A stretch of 63,152 nt of DNA from CAYYNP01 sp964472545 (GCA_964472545.1 CAYYNP010000018.1:1-63152); one strand, 5' to 3'; counted from the stretch's first letter, positions 9,033-17,362 are shown. Program-made: numbers and translations. Notes: generated by a model from the letters alone, not told the origin.

Positions 9033-9267
9033 AGTCGATCCCCTTGGTCGAAAGGGCGTCGATGATGTCCTGGACGCTTTCGATACTCGTGGCCTCTTCG
9101 GGGCTGAAGTGGTAGCCGAACGTGTTGTGAACGCCGACGGCCATCGACACCACACCCAGCGAATCCCACGTGTCGACCTCGTTGCGGCGGAGGTCGAAGC
9201 GGAATTCCGACGGTTCGAGCAGGAAGACGTCGATCAACAAGTTCTGGAGCGTTTCGAGATTCGTCAT
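9025..9267 (-). CDS. Acyl carrier protein
   Basis: An 80-residue acidic four-helix carrier protein. The phosphopantetheine site is VDTWDSLGVVSMAV (Ser about residue 36), with the DSL core intact. It is encoded separately from the fatty-acid synthase genes, and its ATG follows the ligase stop with no gap (TAAATG). It therefore probably carries the acyl group loaded by that ligase and used by the LpxD-like acyltransferase or by the LuxE/LuxC reductase. It will need a phosphopantetheinyl transferase encoded elsewhere. Confidence 0.92.
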   Translation of the reverse strand: MTNLETLQNLLIDVFLLEPSEFRFDLRRNEVDTWDSLGVVSMAVGVHNTFGYHFSPEEATSIESVQDIIDALSTKGIDFD

Positions 9268-10449
9268 TTAGATCCTCTGGTACCAATGAACGGTCTTGTC
9301 GCCGAGCCTGGAAATCGCCCGCACGTCGACCTTGCCGTTGGGCAACAGCGGCAGCGCGTCGACGCTTTCGATCCGCAGTGGCCAATGGGCCCGGGGATGA
9401 CCGGCCCGGAACGCCCGCAGCACGGTGCGAACCTGCTGCGTTGAAGGGTGCGGCGAGACGACCAGCACGTGTCCCTCCTCGCCGGCCGGATCGGGTTGCC
9501 GGTAGAAGGCCGCCTGTTCGGGCCAGCAGCCGGTCACCGTCGATAGGAGCGTGGCGATGGAGATCTTCTCGCCGTGCCGTTTGAACACTTCACCGCTTCG
9601 GCCGGTCAGCCGCCAGCTACCGCGCGCGGTCCGCTCGCCCAGATCGCCGGTGGGCACCCAAACGTCGGGCGTAAGGGGAGAGAATCCGTCGCGGTCGACC
9701 AGCGCCACGGCGCCGTACGGGCTGCGGAAGAGCAACTCACCCCGCTTGCCCGTCTTCAACTCGACGCCCGGCAGCGGCCTTCCCACGTCGTCGGCCGAGT
9801 CGATCCCCTCGGCCCTTCGCAACGTCAATCGCGGCATGGCCTCGGTACATCCGTAGTTGTTGAAGATCGTCGCCTCGGGGAATATGGCCCGCACCGCCGC
9901 GATCTTCTCTTGGGGGAACCTCCCGCCGGCGAAATGGACGCGGATAACGCCCGGGAACGATTGGCCCTCGAAATACCTCACCAGCAACGGAACCTGCGCT
10001 CCCACGAGACAGAGCATGGCCCGGTCGGCCTTTTGCAGCGCCGAAAGCAGCACGTCGGGCTGGCCGAAGCCGCCGGTGGTTACCAGGCGTCTGCCGTGAC
10101 GGGCAGCCCAGACCCACTGGTTCACAAACGCGTAGCAATAAGTCAGCGGCAGGGCCACGATCGTCTCGGCCACCGGCTCGCTCTCCTGCAACCGGTGGAG
10201 CACGCCGGCCAGCTCTTCGGCCCGCCGCCGCGAGCCGACCACCAGCTTCGGCTCACCGGTCGTGCCCGAGGTAAGCAGCGCGAAGTGATCGGTTTGGAGT
10301 TCTGCCGGCAGTTGGGCGACGGCCCGGGGAATCCAGTCCGGCGAAACGCCGCTCTTGTCCGGCGCAAATACGAACGTTTCGCGCTGGCGCCATGCGCGAT
10401 CGAGGCGCTGTAGGTCGCGGTTGACTTCGCTTTCGGTCAGGATATCCAT
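9268..10449 (-). CDS. Short adenylate-forming acyl ligase (AMP-binding)
   Basis: A 393-residue ANL-superfamily enzyme that would activate a carboxylic acid as the acyl-AMP and load it on CoA or the adjacent ACP. Core motifs in order: LLTSGTTGEPKLVV (A3 loop, about residues 58-71), FNNYGCTEAMPR (A5), VPTGDLGER (A7), RLTGRSGEVFKRHGEKIS (A8) and LPNGKVDVRAI (A10 lysine). The A3 loop is only about 58 residues from the start. Most family members are about 500 residues and have about 150 residues before it, so the N-terminal subdomain is largely missing. The ATG at 10449 is the only methionine start that keeps the A3 region without running into the upstream acyltransferase gene. Its stop abuts the ACP start. 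Confidence 0.87.
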   Translation of the reverse strand: MDILTESEVNRDLQRLDRAWRQRETFVFAPDKSGVSPDWIPRAVAQLPAELQTDHFALLTSGTTGEPKLVVGSRRRAEELAGVLHRLQESEPVAETIVALPLTYCYAFVNQWVWAARHGRRLVTTGGFGQPDVLLSALQKADRAMLCLVGAQVPLLVRYFEGQSFPGVIRVHFAGGRFPQEKIAAVRAIFPEATIFNNYGCTEAMPRLTLRRAEGIDSADDVGRPLPGVELKTGKRGELLFRSPYGAVALVDRDGFSPLTPDVWVPTGDLGERTARGSWRLTGRSGEVFKRHGEKISIATLLSTVTGCWPEQAAFYRQPDPAGEEGHVLVVSPHPSTQQVRTVLRAFRAGHPRAHWPLRIESVDALPLLPNGKVDVRAISRLGDKTVHWYQRI

Positions 10450-10490
10450 CGGTCTTGCACCATCCGTCGATGACTCGATACATCTCGCAA

Positions 10491-11348
10491 TCAGGGCAAC
10501 GCGGCGGCCGGCACTCCGAACACGCGTTGGCGATCGGTCACCCGCCGGACCACGACCGACCCGATCGCCACGAAGGCCCCGTCGGCAACGCGGACCTCGG
10601 AGGAGATCGTGGCATGGGGGCCGATCCACACGTCGTCGCCGACGGTCGCGCTGCCGGCGACGTGTGCTCCGGACGCCAATTCGCACCGCCGTCCGATCCG
10701 CGCGTTGTGGGCGATATGCACCAGGGCGTCGATCTTGGTATCCTCGCCTACCTCGGTGAATCCGTTGAACACGGCCCGTGCCACGTGGCTGTTCGCCTGG
10801 ATTTCCACGCGGTCGCCAAGGCGGCATCCGCCCGCGTGGCGTACGATGACGTGTCGGCCGGCCACGAACTTGGGCTCGAAGCCTTCGCCGCCGATCACGG
10901 CGCCGGGCCCCACGACCACGTCTTCGCCCAGAATCGATCGCTCTAGCACGACGGCGTTGGGGCCGACCACGGTGCCGCGGCCGATGCGCACGTTCCGCGG
11001 CGCCACGTGTGCCGTGGGGTGGATCGCGGCCTCCGGCGAGATTTCGGAATCGAACGGGCGCCAATAGAAATCGGTTTCCGCCGCCAGGTGATCGTGAACT
11101 CGATAGAACGCCGCCGCCGGGTCGTCGCACACGGCCATGCCCAGGCAGTCGGGGATTTCGGCGGCCAAATCGGGCCGGGTAACCACGCACGCGATGTTTG
11201 GATTGCCCAGCAACCGCTTCAGATAATCTGGATCGTAGAGCATCACCAGCATCTGATCGGCGTCCTGGGAAAGTGTCCCCAGAGAGCGGAATTCGCCGTC
11301 ACGGCGAATCGTAACCGGACAGATCCGGTTGATCTCGGCTAATTGCAT
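10491..11348 (-). CDS. LpxD-like hexapeptide acyltransferase
   Basis: A 285-residue left-handed beta-helix acyltransferase. The N-terminal about 100 residues (including DDPAAAFYRVHDHL) match the LpxD uridine-binding domain in outline, and hexapeptide turns follow (HPTAHVAPRNVRIGRGTVVG and on). The segment DALVHIAHNARIGR (about residues 207-220) corresponds to the LpxD active-site loop with its catalytic His. LpxD transfers a hydroxyacyl chain from ACP to UDP-3-O-acyl-glucosamine. This copy is shorter than housekeeping LpxD (about 340) and sits in a glycan operon next to an ACP, so I infer N-acylation of an amino sugar other than lipid A. It has a strong Shine-Dalgarno, AAGGAG, 6 bp before the ATG at 11348. 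Confidence 0.83.
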   Translation of the reverse strand: MQLAEINRICPVTIRRDGEFRSLGTLSQDADQMLVMLYDPDYLKRLLGNPNIACVVTRPDLAAEIPDCLGMAVCDDPAAAFYRVHDHLAAETDFYWRPFDSEISPEAAIHPTAHVAPRNVRIGRGTVVGPNAVVLERSILGEDVVVGPGAVIGGEGFEPKFVAGRHVIVRHAGGCRLGDRVEIQANSHVARAVFNGFTEVGEDTKIDALVHIAHNARIGRRCELASGAHVAGSATVGDDVWIGPHATISSEVRVADGAFVAIGSVVVRRVTDRQRVFGVPAAALP

Positions 11349-11390
11349 GAGAAGCTCCTTGCTCCAGGTCCGGTCGTCACCGGAACTTTC

Positions 11391-12464
11391 TTATGTTGAC
11401 GCCCGGGTGTTTGTCGCGGGTTGCCGGGGCTCTTCCCACGCCGGTTCCGCCGTTTTGTCGTAGCCGAAGTCGCCGGACTTTGGCAGACTGGCGTGGTAGT
11501 TTGAATCGTGACCGGTCCCGGCCGGATTCTGGTGAATTTGGCTACCGCGGCGTTCTCGCACCACGTACGCCGGCCGGCCGCGGAGTTCCTGGTGGATTCG
11601 CCCCACATGGATGCCCAAGACGGAGGCCACTGCCAACAAGAGGCCCGAGAGAAACGCGCCGCTAAACCAAGTCGATCCCAGCCAATGGACACCGGTCGAC
11701 AGGCCGGTCAGCCACAGGCATCCATAAACGCCCAAGCCCGCCGCCGCGATTCGCCATGGGCTCAGCAGCCGCGACGACGTGTCCAGCAGCATGTCGGTCA
11801 TTAAGGCCGTCTTTTTGGCAAGGTTCCATTTCGAGTTGCCACGGCTGCGCGGCTTGACGTCGTAATAGACGACCTCGCACGGGAACCCTTGCCGGAGCAC
11901 GAACGGCGTGAGCAGGGCATACGTCGAGCTGTTGGCAAGGAAGGCGTCGGTGGCCACGCGATCCGTCAGCTTCGCTTGGGCCCGAACGGACAGGTCCTTG
12001 TACAGCCCGGTGCCCGCCCGCAGGATCGCGTAGAACGCGGAGGCTGCGAGGCCTTCCGAGCGGCGTTGATAGACGCGGCCCTGCTTGGGTACCATCATCA
12101 CGACCATCGGCGCAGCGCGGTGCCAGGCTTCCAGACACGCTTCGACCAGATCGAGCCCCTCTTGCAGGTCGGCGGGGATCACGATCATCGCGTCGCCGGA
12201 GGCGGCTTCCAGCCCGGCCTTGACGGCGCAGTGTGCCCCGCGATTGCCGGCCAATCGGACCAACGCCAACCGTGGCTCGCGTTGAGCCCAAGACAAGAGC
12301 GTTTGCCAGGTGTCGTCGGTCGAGCCGTCGTCGACCAGCACGAACTCGAAGTGGTCGCCGAAGCGGTTGGTCTGAAGCGTCGAGAGCTCGGCGATCAACT
12401 CCGGCAGGGCTTCGGCCTCGTTGTAGACGGGCACGATCAGCGAGATCAGCGCGGGATCGTTCAT
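11391..12464 (-). CDS. GT2 glycosyltransferase (DPM1/GtrB-like) with two membrane helices
   Basis: A 357-residue glycosyltransferase that probably transfers a sugar from a nucleotide donor to a polyprenyl phosphate at the inner membrane. It has the GT-A motifs SLIVPVYNEAEALPEL (about residues 8-23), VLVDDGSTDDTW (about residues 43-54) and MIVIPADLQEGLDL (about residues 93-106; the usual DADLQD appears as PADLQE). Two C-terminal transmembrane helices (about residues 237-290) match the GtrB/ArnC architecture. A basic, probably disordered tail of about 60 residues follows. The ATG at 12464 has GGAGGT upstream. It would provide the lipid-linked sugar used by a GT39-type enzyme such as the one at 1735-3636. 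Confidence 0.85.
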   Translation of the reverse strand: MNDPALISLIVPVYNEAEALPELIAELSTLQTNRFGDHFEFVLVDDGSTDDTWQTLLSWAQREPRLALVRLAGNRGAHCAVKAGLEAASGDAMIVIPADLQEGLDLVEACLEAWHRAAPMVVMMVPKQGRVYQRRSEGLAASAFYAILRAGTGLYKDLSVRAQAKLTDRVATDAFLANSSTYALLTPFVLRQGFPCEVVYYDVKPRSRGNSKWNLAKKTALMTDMLLDTSSRLLSPWRIAAAGLGVYGCLWLTGLSTGVHWLGSTWFSGAFLSGLLLAVASVLGIHVGRIHQELRGRPAYVVRERRGSQIHQNPAGTGHDSNYHASLPKSGDFGYDKTAEPAWEEPRQPATNTRAST

Positions 12465-12549
12465 GCTCTACCTCCAGCGGGTGCGTTGTCCGGAAAGCTG
12501 GTGTTGCGTTGTTCGATGGCGGGGGTCGTCGAGGTTTCTCTGGCCAGGC

Positions 12550-13614
12550 TCACGTCGGGCGGCCTCCTCGCGGAGTGAGCAGTGCGTCGACGTAGGCGGA
12601 GCACGGCTGGCCGTCGGGCTCAGCGGCGGCGTGGGGGCCGGTAAGCTCCTGGCCGACCTTCAGCCCGGCGGCCTGGAGCCGGACGATCGGCTCGGGCCCC
12701 AGTTCGCTCAGCAACAATCCCATGTGGCCCGGCGGCGGAGCGGCGGCCGGGTAGCAGACGGCGTCGCCGATCGCATCGCGGTCGACGTCGCCCCAGAGTT
12801 GCACCACCGCGTCGAAACGGCCGATCTGCTCGACGGAGTATTTCGCCTGGCCGGTATGGCCGAGGATCGGACGATCCGCGGGTGTGTCGGCGACAATCAC
12901 CGCGTCGTAGTGGGGTGTATGGTAGTCGTCTCGCTCCGCGAGACGTGGCTCATCTCGCGGAGCGAGATGGCTACTGTGGTCCACCGCCGCGCCGCATCCA
13001 AGTAGCGTGCGGAGGATGTATCGACGAAACGGGTTGTCGCAGATCAACAGCAGCTTCGACGTCGCTATCGGCACGCCGCATCGCAGCAGTCCGGCCACCG
13101 CCAACGTCCCCAGGTAGTCGAACACGCGGACGTCTTCGTGCCGTTCGTTGGTGCCAGCTACCATTACACCCTGCCGACGACACGCCTGAAGATCGACTTC
13201 CCCGGTCCGCAACTCCCAGCTCTCGTACATCAGCGGCACGACCGTACCCGGCCTCATCGCGGCGACCATCTTGGCGTCGATCGGCCGCAAGTGTCCGTTG
13301 TTGGTGACAACGTCGGCTTGGGCGATCTGTTCGTCGGTGAGGCTCTCGATCACTTCGATCCGTTCCGCCACGCCGAGTTCCGCTGCCAGATCGAGCGTCT
13401 GCTGCCGCCCGTAGGATGCCGTGCCGTGGCGCGAATCCCTTGCCAGCGCCGTGACCGATGCCCCGGCGCACGCCGCAATCACCGGCGTGACGGCGTAATG
13501 GCCGGTCGCCGCTTCGGTCAGCACGTGGCGTCCGCTTAGATCGAGCCGCAGCCGCGCGATCGTTTCGGTGATCTTACGTGCCGCGCGGCTGGGGCTGGCA
13601 ACCAGAACGCTCAT
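12550..13614 (-). CDS. Rossmann-type protein of unknown function carrying an inserted repeat
   Basis: A 354-residue soluble protein not recognised with certainty. The segment HVLTEAATGHYAVTPVIAAC (about residues 30-49) and the later VVTNNGHLRP and GTVVPLMYESWEL stretches resemble NAD-binding domains of ornithine cyclodeaminase or S-adenosylhomocysteine hydrolase type; this is a weak similarity. The ATG at 13614 overlaps the aminotransferase stop by 4 bp (ATGA), with GAGGTGA upstream, so it belongs to the glycan operon. Residues about 214-233 are encoded by a REPIN-like palindrome (12920-12977) and should form a hydrophilic loop absent from relatives. Its conservation inside the operon suggests a role in sugar modification. 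Confidence 0.6.
   Translation of the reverse strand: MSVLVASPSRAARKITETIARLRLDLSGRHVLTEAATGHYAVTPVIAACAGASVTALARDSRHGTASYGRQQTLDLAAELGVAERIEVIESLTDEQIAQADVVTNNGHLRPIDAKMVAAMRPGTVVPLMYESWELRTGEVDLQACRRQGVMVAGTNERHEDVRVFDYLGTLAVAGLLRCGVPIATSKLLLICDNPFRRYILRTLLGCGAAVDHSSHLAPRDEPRLAERDDYHTPHYDAVIVADTPADRPILGHTGQAKYSVEQIGRFDAVVQLWGDVDRDAIGDAVCYPAAAPPPGHMGLLLSELGPEPIVRLQAAGLKVGQELTGPHAAAEPDGQPCSAYVDALLTPRGGRPT
12920..12977. repeat. REPIN-like palindromic element inside a coding sequence
   Basis: Two hairpins, GTCTCGCTCCGCGAGAC and ATCTCGCGGAGCGAGAT, face each other between GGTAGTCG- and GGCTACT-type ends. The element is nearly identical to those at 27589-27649 and 29531-29590. It lies in frame in the Rossmann-type gene and encodes the run SSHLAPRDEPRLAERDDYH. 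Base changes at the ends avoid the TAG stop triplets that the intergenic copies contain. Confidence 0.85.
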
Positions 13615-14798
13615 CCGGTCACCTCCTGTTCGATCCTATCGCGGGGTGTTGGGGCCATTTCTTCGGTGACCGCCGCGAGCTGCTCGATGACCGTGTCCTG
13701 CTCGGCTGGCGTCATCTGCGGATAGAGCGGCAACAGCAGCGACCGGTCGCTGGCCGCTTCGGAGGCCGCCAGCGGCGGCCGCCCGGTCCCCCAGCAATCG
13801 CTCTGTTGATACGGCTTCTCGCGATGGGCCAGCATAATCCCCCGACGCGTGGCCACGCCGCGGTCCAACAGCCGCTGCATCAACTCGTCGCGCGCAATCG
13901 GAGCCTCGGCCGAAAGCCGCACGGCGTAGCTCTGGTAGTTCGGCCGCACGTACTCGGGCACGTGCGGCGGGCAGAGCCACGGATGGTCCCAAAGCGCCTC
14001 GTCGTATCGGGCGGCCAACTCGCGGCGACGGGCAACGATCGCCTCGAGCTTCTGCATCTGCACAACACCCATCGCCGCCTGGACGTCGGTCATGCGGTAG
14101 TTGTAGCCCAAGCAGACGTACTCTTCGGCGATCACTCGCTGGGCCCCGTGGCGGACCGTATCGGGCACACTCATGCCATGTTGCCGAAGCAGCCTCAGCC
14201 GCCGGGCGTGTTCGGCGTTGTTGGTGGTGATCATGCCACCCTCGCCGGTGGTGACCACCTTGCGGGGATGGAAGCTGAAGCAGGCCATCTCGGTGTGGCC
14301 GCCGATCGGCCGGCCGCGATATCGGCTGCCGATGGCACAGGCGGCGTCTTCGAAGACCTTCAGCCCATATTCCTCGCCGAGCTTCACGAGATGGTCGATC
14401 TCGGCCGGCAGCCCGATTTGGTGGACGATCATGATCGCCCGGGTTCGCGGCGTGATGGCCGCTTCGGCCGCCATCGGGTCGAGATTGTAGGTTCGTGGGT
14501 CAACGTCGGCGAAGACCGGCGTGGCGCCCGTATAGCGGATCGCGTTGGCCGTGGCGACGAACGACATCGACGGGCAGATCACTTCATCGCCGGGGCCGAT
14601 ATCCAACGCCAGCAACGCCAGGTGCAGCGCCGCCGTGCAACTCGACACGGCCACCGCTTCGGCCGTGCCGCAATAGTCGGCCACCGCCCGCTCGAACTCG
14701 GCCACCTTCGGGCCCTGCGTGACCCAGCCGCTTTCGATGACCGCCCGGGCGGCGTCGCTTTCTTCCGGGCCGAGGCACGGTTTGGTGATGGGGATCAT
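13611..14798 (-). CDS. DegT/DnrJ/EryC1-family PLP aminotransferase (first copy)
   Basis: A 395-residue sugar aminotransferase that would convert a keto-sugar nucleotide to an amino sugar with glutamate. Landmarks: AVSSCTAALHLALLAL (cofactor phosphate region, about residues 51-66), KVFEDAACAIGSRY (PLP-ring Asp, about residue 158) and FSFHPRKVVTTGEGGM (Schiff-base Lys, about residue 187). It is co-transcribed with and overlaps the Rossmann-type gene by 4 bp. A second family member with a different active-site flank lies at 16175-17362, so the pathway may make a diamino sugar or two amino sugars. The start ATG at 14798 gives the usual family length. Confidence 0.92.
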   Translation of the reverse strand: MIPITKPCLGPEESDAARAVIESGWVTQGPKVAEFERAVADYCGTAEAVAVSSCTAALHLALLALDIGPGDEVICPSMSFVATANAIRYTGATPVFADVDPRTYNLDPMAAEAAITPRTRAIMIVHQIGLPAEIDHLVKLGEEYGLKVFEDAACAIGSRYRGRPIGGHTEMACFSFHPRKVVTTGEGGMITTNNAEHARRLRLLRQHGMSVPDTVRHGAQRVIAEEYVCLGYNYRMTDVQAAMGVVQMQKLEAIVARRRELAARYDEALWDHPWLCPPHVPEYVRPNYQSYAVRLSAEAPIARDELMQRLLDRGVATRRGIMLAHREKPYQQSDCWGTGRPPLAASEAASDRSLLLPLYPQMTPAEQDTVIEQLAAVTEEMAPTPRDRIEQEVTG

Positions 14799-14844
14799 GG
14801 GGCTTCTGTTGATGTGTCTCGTTCTCTGTCAGTGTTAGGTCTTT

Positions 14845-15134
14845 GGGTGCCATGCCCACGCGAGCGTGGGCATGTTGCTCAGGTTCTTGGCATGCCCACG
14901 CAAGCGTGGGCATGGCACCCGGCTTGCCTCACGTAGACTTGGGTGGCCCCGACGCTTTTCCGCAGTGAGTGTTGCCACTTCTCTCACATCGTCGGAAAAG
15001 CGTCGGGATGGCGCAGCCACAAGAGGATTGGATACTTGCCCAAGGCCTCTTGTGGCTACGCCACCCGGACACTCTTGCGAACCTGTTCTCCCGTATGGCC
15101 AAGTCCTCCGCGTAAGAGTGGCCGGGCCACCCAA
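14845..15134. repeat. Cluster of intergenic palindromic repeats (337-bp gap)
   Basis: This gap in the glycan operon has no gene but at least two repeat families. At 14845-14920 two palindromes, CATGCCCACGCGAGCGTGGG and CATGCCCACGCAAGCGTGGG, face outward and are flanked by GGGTGCC and GGCACCC. At about 14940-15134 there is a series of inverted pairs: GACGCTTTTCCGC with GCGGAAAAGCGTC-type sequence (one base differs), GCCACAAGAGG with CCTCTTGTGGC, and terminal GGGTGGCC/GGCCACCC. A related single copy of the first family is at 37289-37320. Confidence 0.8.
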
Positions 15135-15135
15135 T

Positions 15136-16158
15136 TCAATTGCCCTCCGCAGCCGCCACAGCCACGGGTCCTTCATACGCTGCCTGCTCGCCGCGGGCCA
15201 GCACCTCGCGGCGCCAATCGACCAGCCGGCGGAGCCCTTCCTCCAGACCGATCCTCGCCCTGAACCCGAGCATCTTCTCCGCCTTGCTCACGTCGGCCAG
15301 CCGCCGCGGCACCGGGTTAACGCTCCGCTCGGGCATGAACTCAGGCTGCACGTCGCGGTTGCCGGTCACCCGCAGCAACGCCTCGAGCAACTCCAGTAGG
15401 CTGGTTTCTTCGCCCGAAGCCACGTTGAACACTTCGTCGCTGGCGTCGCTTTGCATGGCCGCCACGTTCGCCCGGGCGACGTCTTCGACGTAGACGAAGT
15501 CCATCGTCTGCTGCCCGTCGCCGAAGATCTTCGGCGGCTCGCCCCGGTCGAGGCAATCGAGCCAGCGGATCAGCACCTCGGTGTACTTGCCGAAGACGTC
15601 CATCCGCGCGCCGTAGACGTTGAAGTATCGCAGCGCCACGTAGTTCAAGGAGACCATGTCGTGGAAGCTTCGCAGCATGCCCTCGTTGGCCACTTTGGCG
15701 GCGCCGTACCAGGTGCGGTTGTCGTAGGGGTGATGGTCTTCGGTGGTGGGGAATTCCGTGGCCATGCCGTACACGGAGGCCGACGACGCGGCCACGAGCT
15801 TCTCGACGCCCGCCTCGACGCATGCTTGCACCACGTTGAACGCGCCGTCGACGAGCACCTCGAGGCATTCTCGCGGCTCGACGGCACATCGGGTGATGCG
15901 GATCGCCGCCTGGTGGAAGACGGCCGAGACGCCGTCGAAATAGGGGCGGATGCGGTCGAAGTGGCGGACGTCCTCGCGGATCAGTTCCACGCGGCCGCTC
16001 TGCATCGCTTCTTCCAGGTTCAGCAGCGTGCCGCGGCTGAGGTCGTCGAGCACGGTGACGTGAATGCCGGGATCCAGGGCCAACAGCCGGTCGACGATCG
16101 TCGAGCCGATCAATCCGCAACCGCCGGTCACCAGCACGTTCTTGTCGGTCAAATCCAC
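15136..16158 (-). CDS. NAD-dependent sugar epimerase/dehydratase (extended SDR)
   Basis: A 340-residue nucleotide-sugar epimerase or dehydratase. The Rossmann motif is VLVTGGCGLIGSTI (about residues 8-21), the catalytic pair is TWYGAAKVANEG (YxxxK, about residues 148-152) and the active-site serine lies in AASSASVYG. DFVYVEDVARANVAAM and the sugar-binding RRLADVSKAEKMLGF are also typical of UDP-glucose 4-epimerase-like proteins. The start is a GTG at 16158 with GAGAGGAA 6 bp upstream; this gives the canonical N terminus. It follows the second aminotransferase by 16 bp. The exact substrate is unknown. Confidence 0.9.
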   Translation of the reverse strand: MDLTDKNVLVTGGCGLIGSTIVDRLLALDPGIHVTVLDDLSRGTLLNLEEAMQSGRVELIREDVRHFDRIRPYFDGVSAVFHQAAIRITRCAVEPRECLEVLVDGAFNVVQACVEAGVEKLVAASSASVYGMATEFPTTEDHHPYDNRTWYGAAKVANEGMLRSFHDMVSLNYVALRYFNVYGARMDVFGKYTEVLIRWLDCLDRGEPPKIFGDGQQTMDFVYVEDVARANVAAMQSDASDEVFNVASGEETSLLELLEALLRVTGNRDVQPEFMPERSVNPVPRRLADVSKAEKMLGFRARIGLEEGLRRLVDWRREVLARGEQAAYEGPVAVAAAEGN

Positions 16159-16174
16159 TAGCGCGTTCCTCTCG

Positions 16175-17362
16175 TTATGCGTTGACGGCTTCGTAAGTCG
16201 TTTCCTCGCGGGGCGACGCCCCTTCCATCAAGTCGCCGAGCACCGCGGCCACTCGATCGATCTGCCGGGCCTTCAGCTCGGGGAACATCGGCAGCGACAG
16301 GCATCGCTGCATCACGTCTTCGGCCACCGGGAAGTCGCCCGGTTGGTGGCCCAAGTCGGCGTAGGCCGGCTGTAGCGGCACGGGCGTCGGGTAATGCACG
16401 CCGGAAGCGATCCCATGGAGCGCAAGTTCTTTCTGCAAGCGGTCGCGGTCTTCGCCGGGTACCAGCACGACGAACAGATGCCAGGCGTGGGCCCCCGGTC
16501 CGGGCACTTCCACCTCCGGGACTTCGGGGAGCGTCAGCTCGGGAACATCGCCCAGGGCCCTCAAATAACGTCCCGCGTGCAGCGCCCGGGCGGCGTTCCA
16601 TTGATCGAGATGCCGCAGTTTCACGTCGAGCACGGCGCCTTGGATGCCTTCCATCCGCGTGTTGAAGCCCAGCTCGACGTGACGATGGCGGCCGTCTTGA
16701 GCGTGGTCGCGGAGCCGGCGGATCCGCTCGGCCAGATCTTCGTCGTCGGTGACCACGGCCCCGCCTTCGCCAAATGCGCCCAGGTTCTTGCCCGGATAGA
16801 AGCTATAGCAGGCCGCCTTGCCGAACGACCCGACCGGCCGTCCCTGATAGACGGCGCCGTGGGCCTGGGCGGCGTCTTCGATCAGCGTCAGGCCGTGTTC
16901 GTCGGCGATTTCGCCGAGGGCGTCCATCTCGCACGCCCGGCCGTAGAGGTGCACCGGCAAGATGGCCTTGGTACGCGGCGTGATTGCCCGGCGCACCTGC
17001 TGCGGGTCGATGTTGTACGTGGTCGGATCGATATCGGCGAAGACCGGCCGGGCGCCGACGTAGCTGATAGCCCAGGCCGTGCTGATCCAGGTATGCGGCG
17101 TGGTGATCACTTCGTCGCCCGGACCGACGTCGCAGGCCGCCAAGGTCATGTGCAGCGCCGACGTGCCGCTGTTGACGGCGACGCAATACCGCCGGCCGAC
17201 GTACGGCGCGAACGCGGTCTCGAAGCGCTCCACCGCCGGGCCGAGAATGAACTGGCCCTGCGAGGTCACGCCGTCGAGGGCTTCCTGCAACTCGGGCCAA
17301 ATCCGCCGGTTTTGCAGCCGGATATCCAGAAACGGGATCTGCGCCGCTTTCTTGTCCGCCAT
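16175..17362 (-). CDS. DegT/DnrJ/EryC1-family PLP aminotransferase (WbpE/WlbC-like)
   Basis: A 395-residue aminotransferase of the group that acts at C3 of UDP-sugars. It begins IPFLDIRLQNRRIWPEL, as WlbC/WbpE-type enzymes do. The phosphate-binding region is AVNSGTSALHMTLAA, the PLP-ring aspartate is in LIEDAAQAHGA (about residue 158), and the Schiff-base lysine is in CYSFYPGKNLGAFGEGG (about residue 187). The ATG at 17362 has GGTGGAG upstream and is 14 bp after the WlbB-like acetyltransferase stop. This aminotransferase, the acetyltransferase and the Gfo/Idh dehydrogenase are the three activities needed to convert a UDP-N-acetyl-sugar to a 2,3-diacetamido sugar. Confidence 0.92.
   Translation of the reverse strand: MADKKAAQIPFLDIRLQNRRIWPELQEALDGVTSQGQFILGPAVERFETAFAPYVGRRYCVAVNSGTSALHMTLAACDVGPGDEVITTPHTWISTAWAISYVGARPVFADIDPTTYNIDPQQVRRAITPRTKAILPVHLYGRACEMDALGEIADEHGLTLIEDAAQAHGAVYQGRPVGSFGKAACYSFYPGKNLGAFGEGGAVVTDDEDLAERIRRLRDHAQDGRHRHVELGFNTRMEGIQGAVLDVKLRHLDQWNAARALHAGRYLRALGDVPELTLPEVPEVEVPGPGAHAWHLFVVLVPGEDRDRLQKELALHGIASGVHYPTPVPLQPAYADLGHQPGDFPVAEDVMQRCLSLPMFPELKARQIDRVAAVLGDLMEGASPREETTYEAVNA

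Noticed and set aside
14845..15134. CRISPR array
   Set aside because: The repeats are few, inverted and not regularly spaced; there are no spacers and no cas genes.
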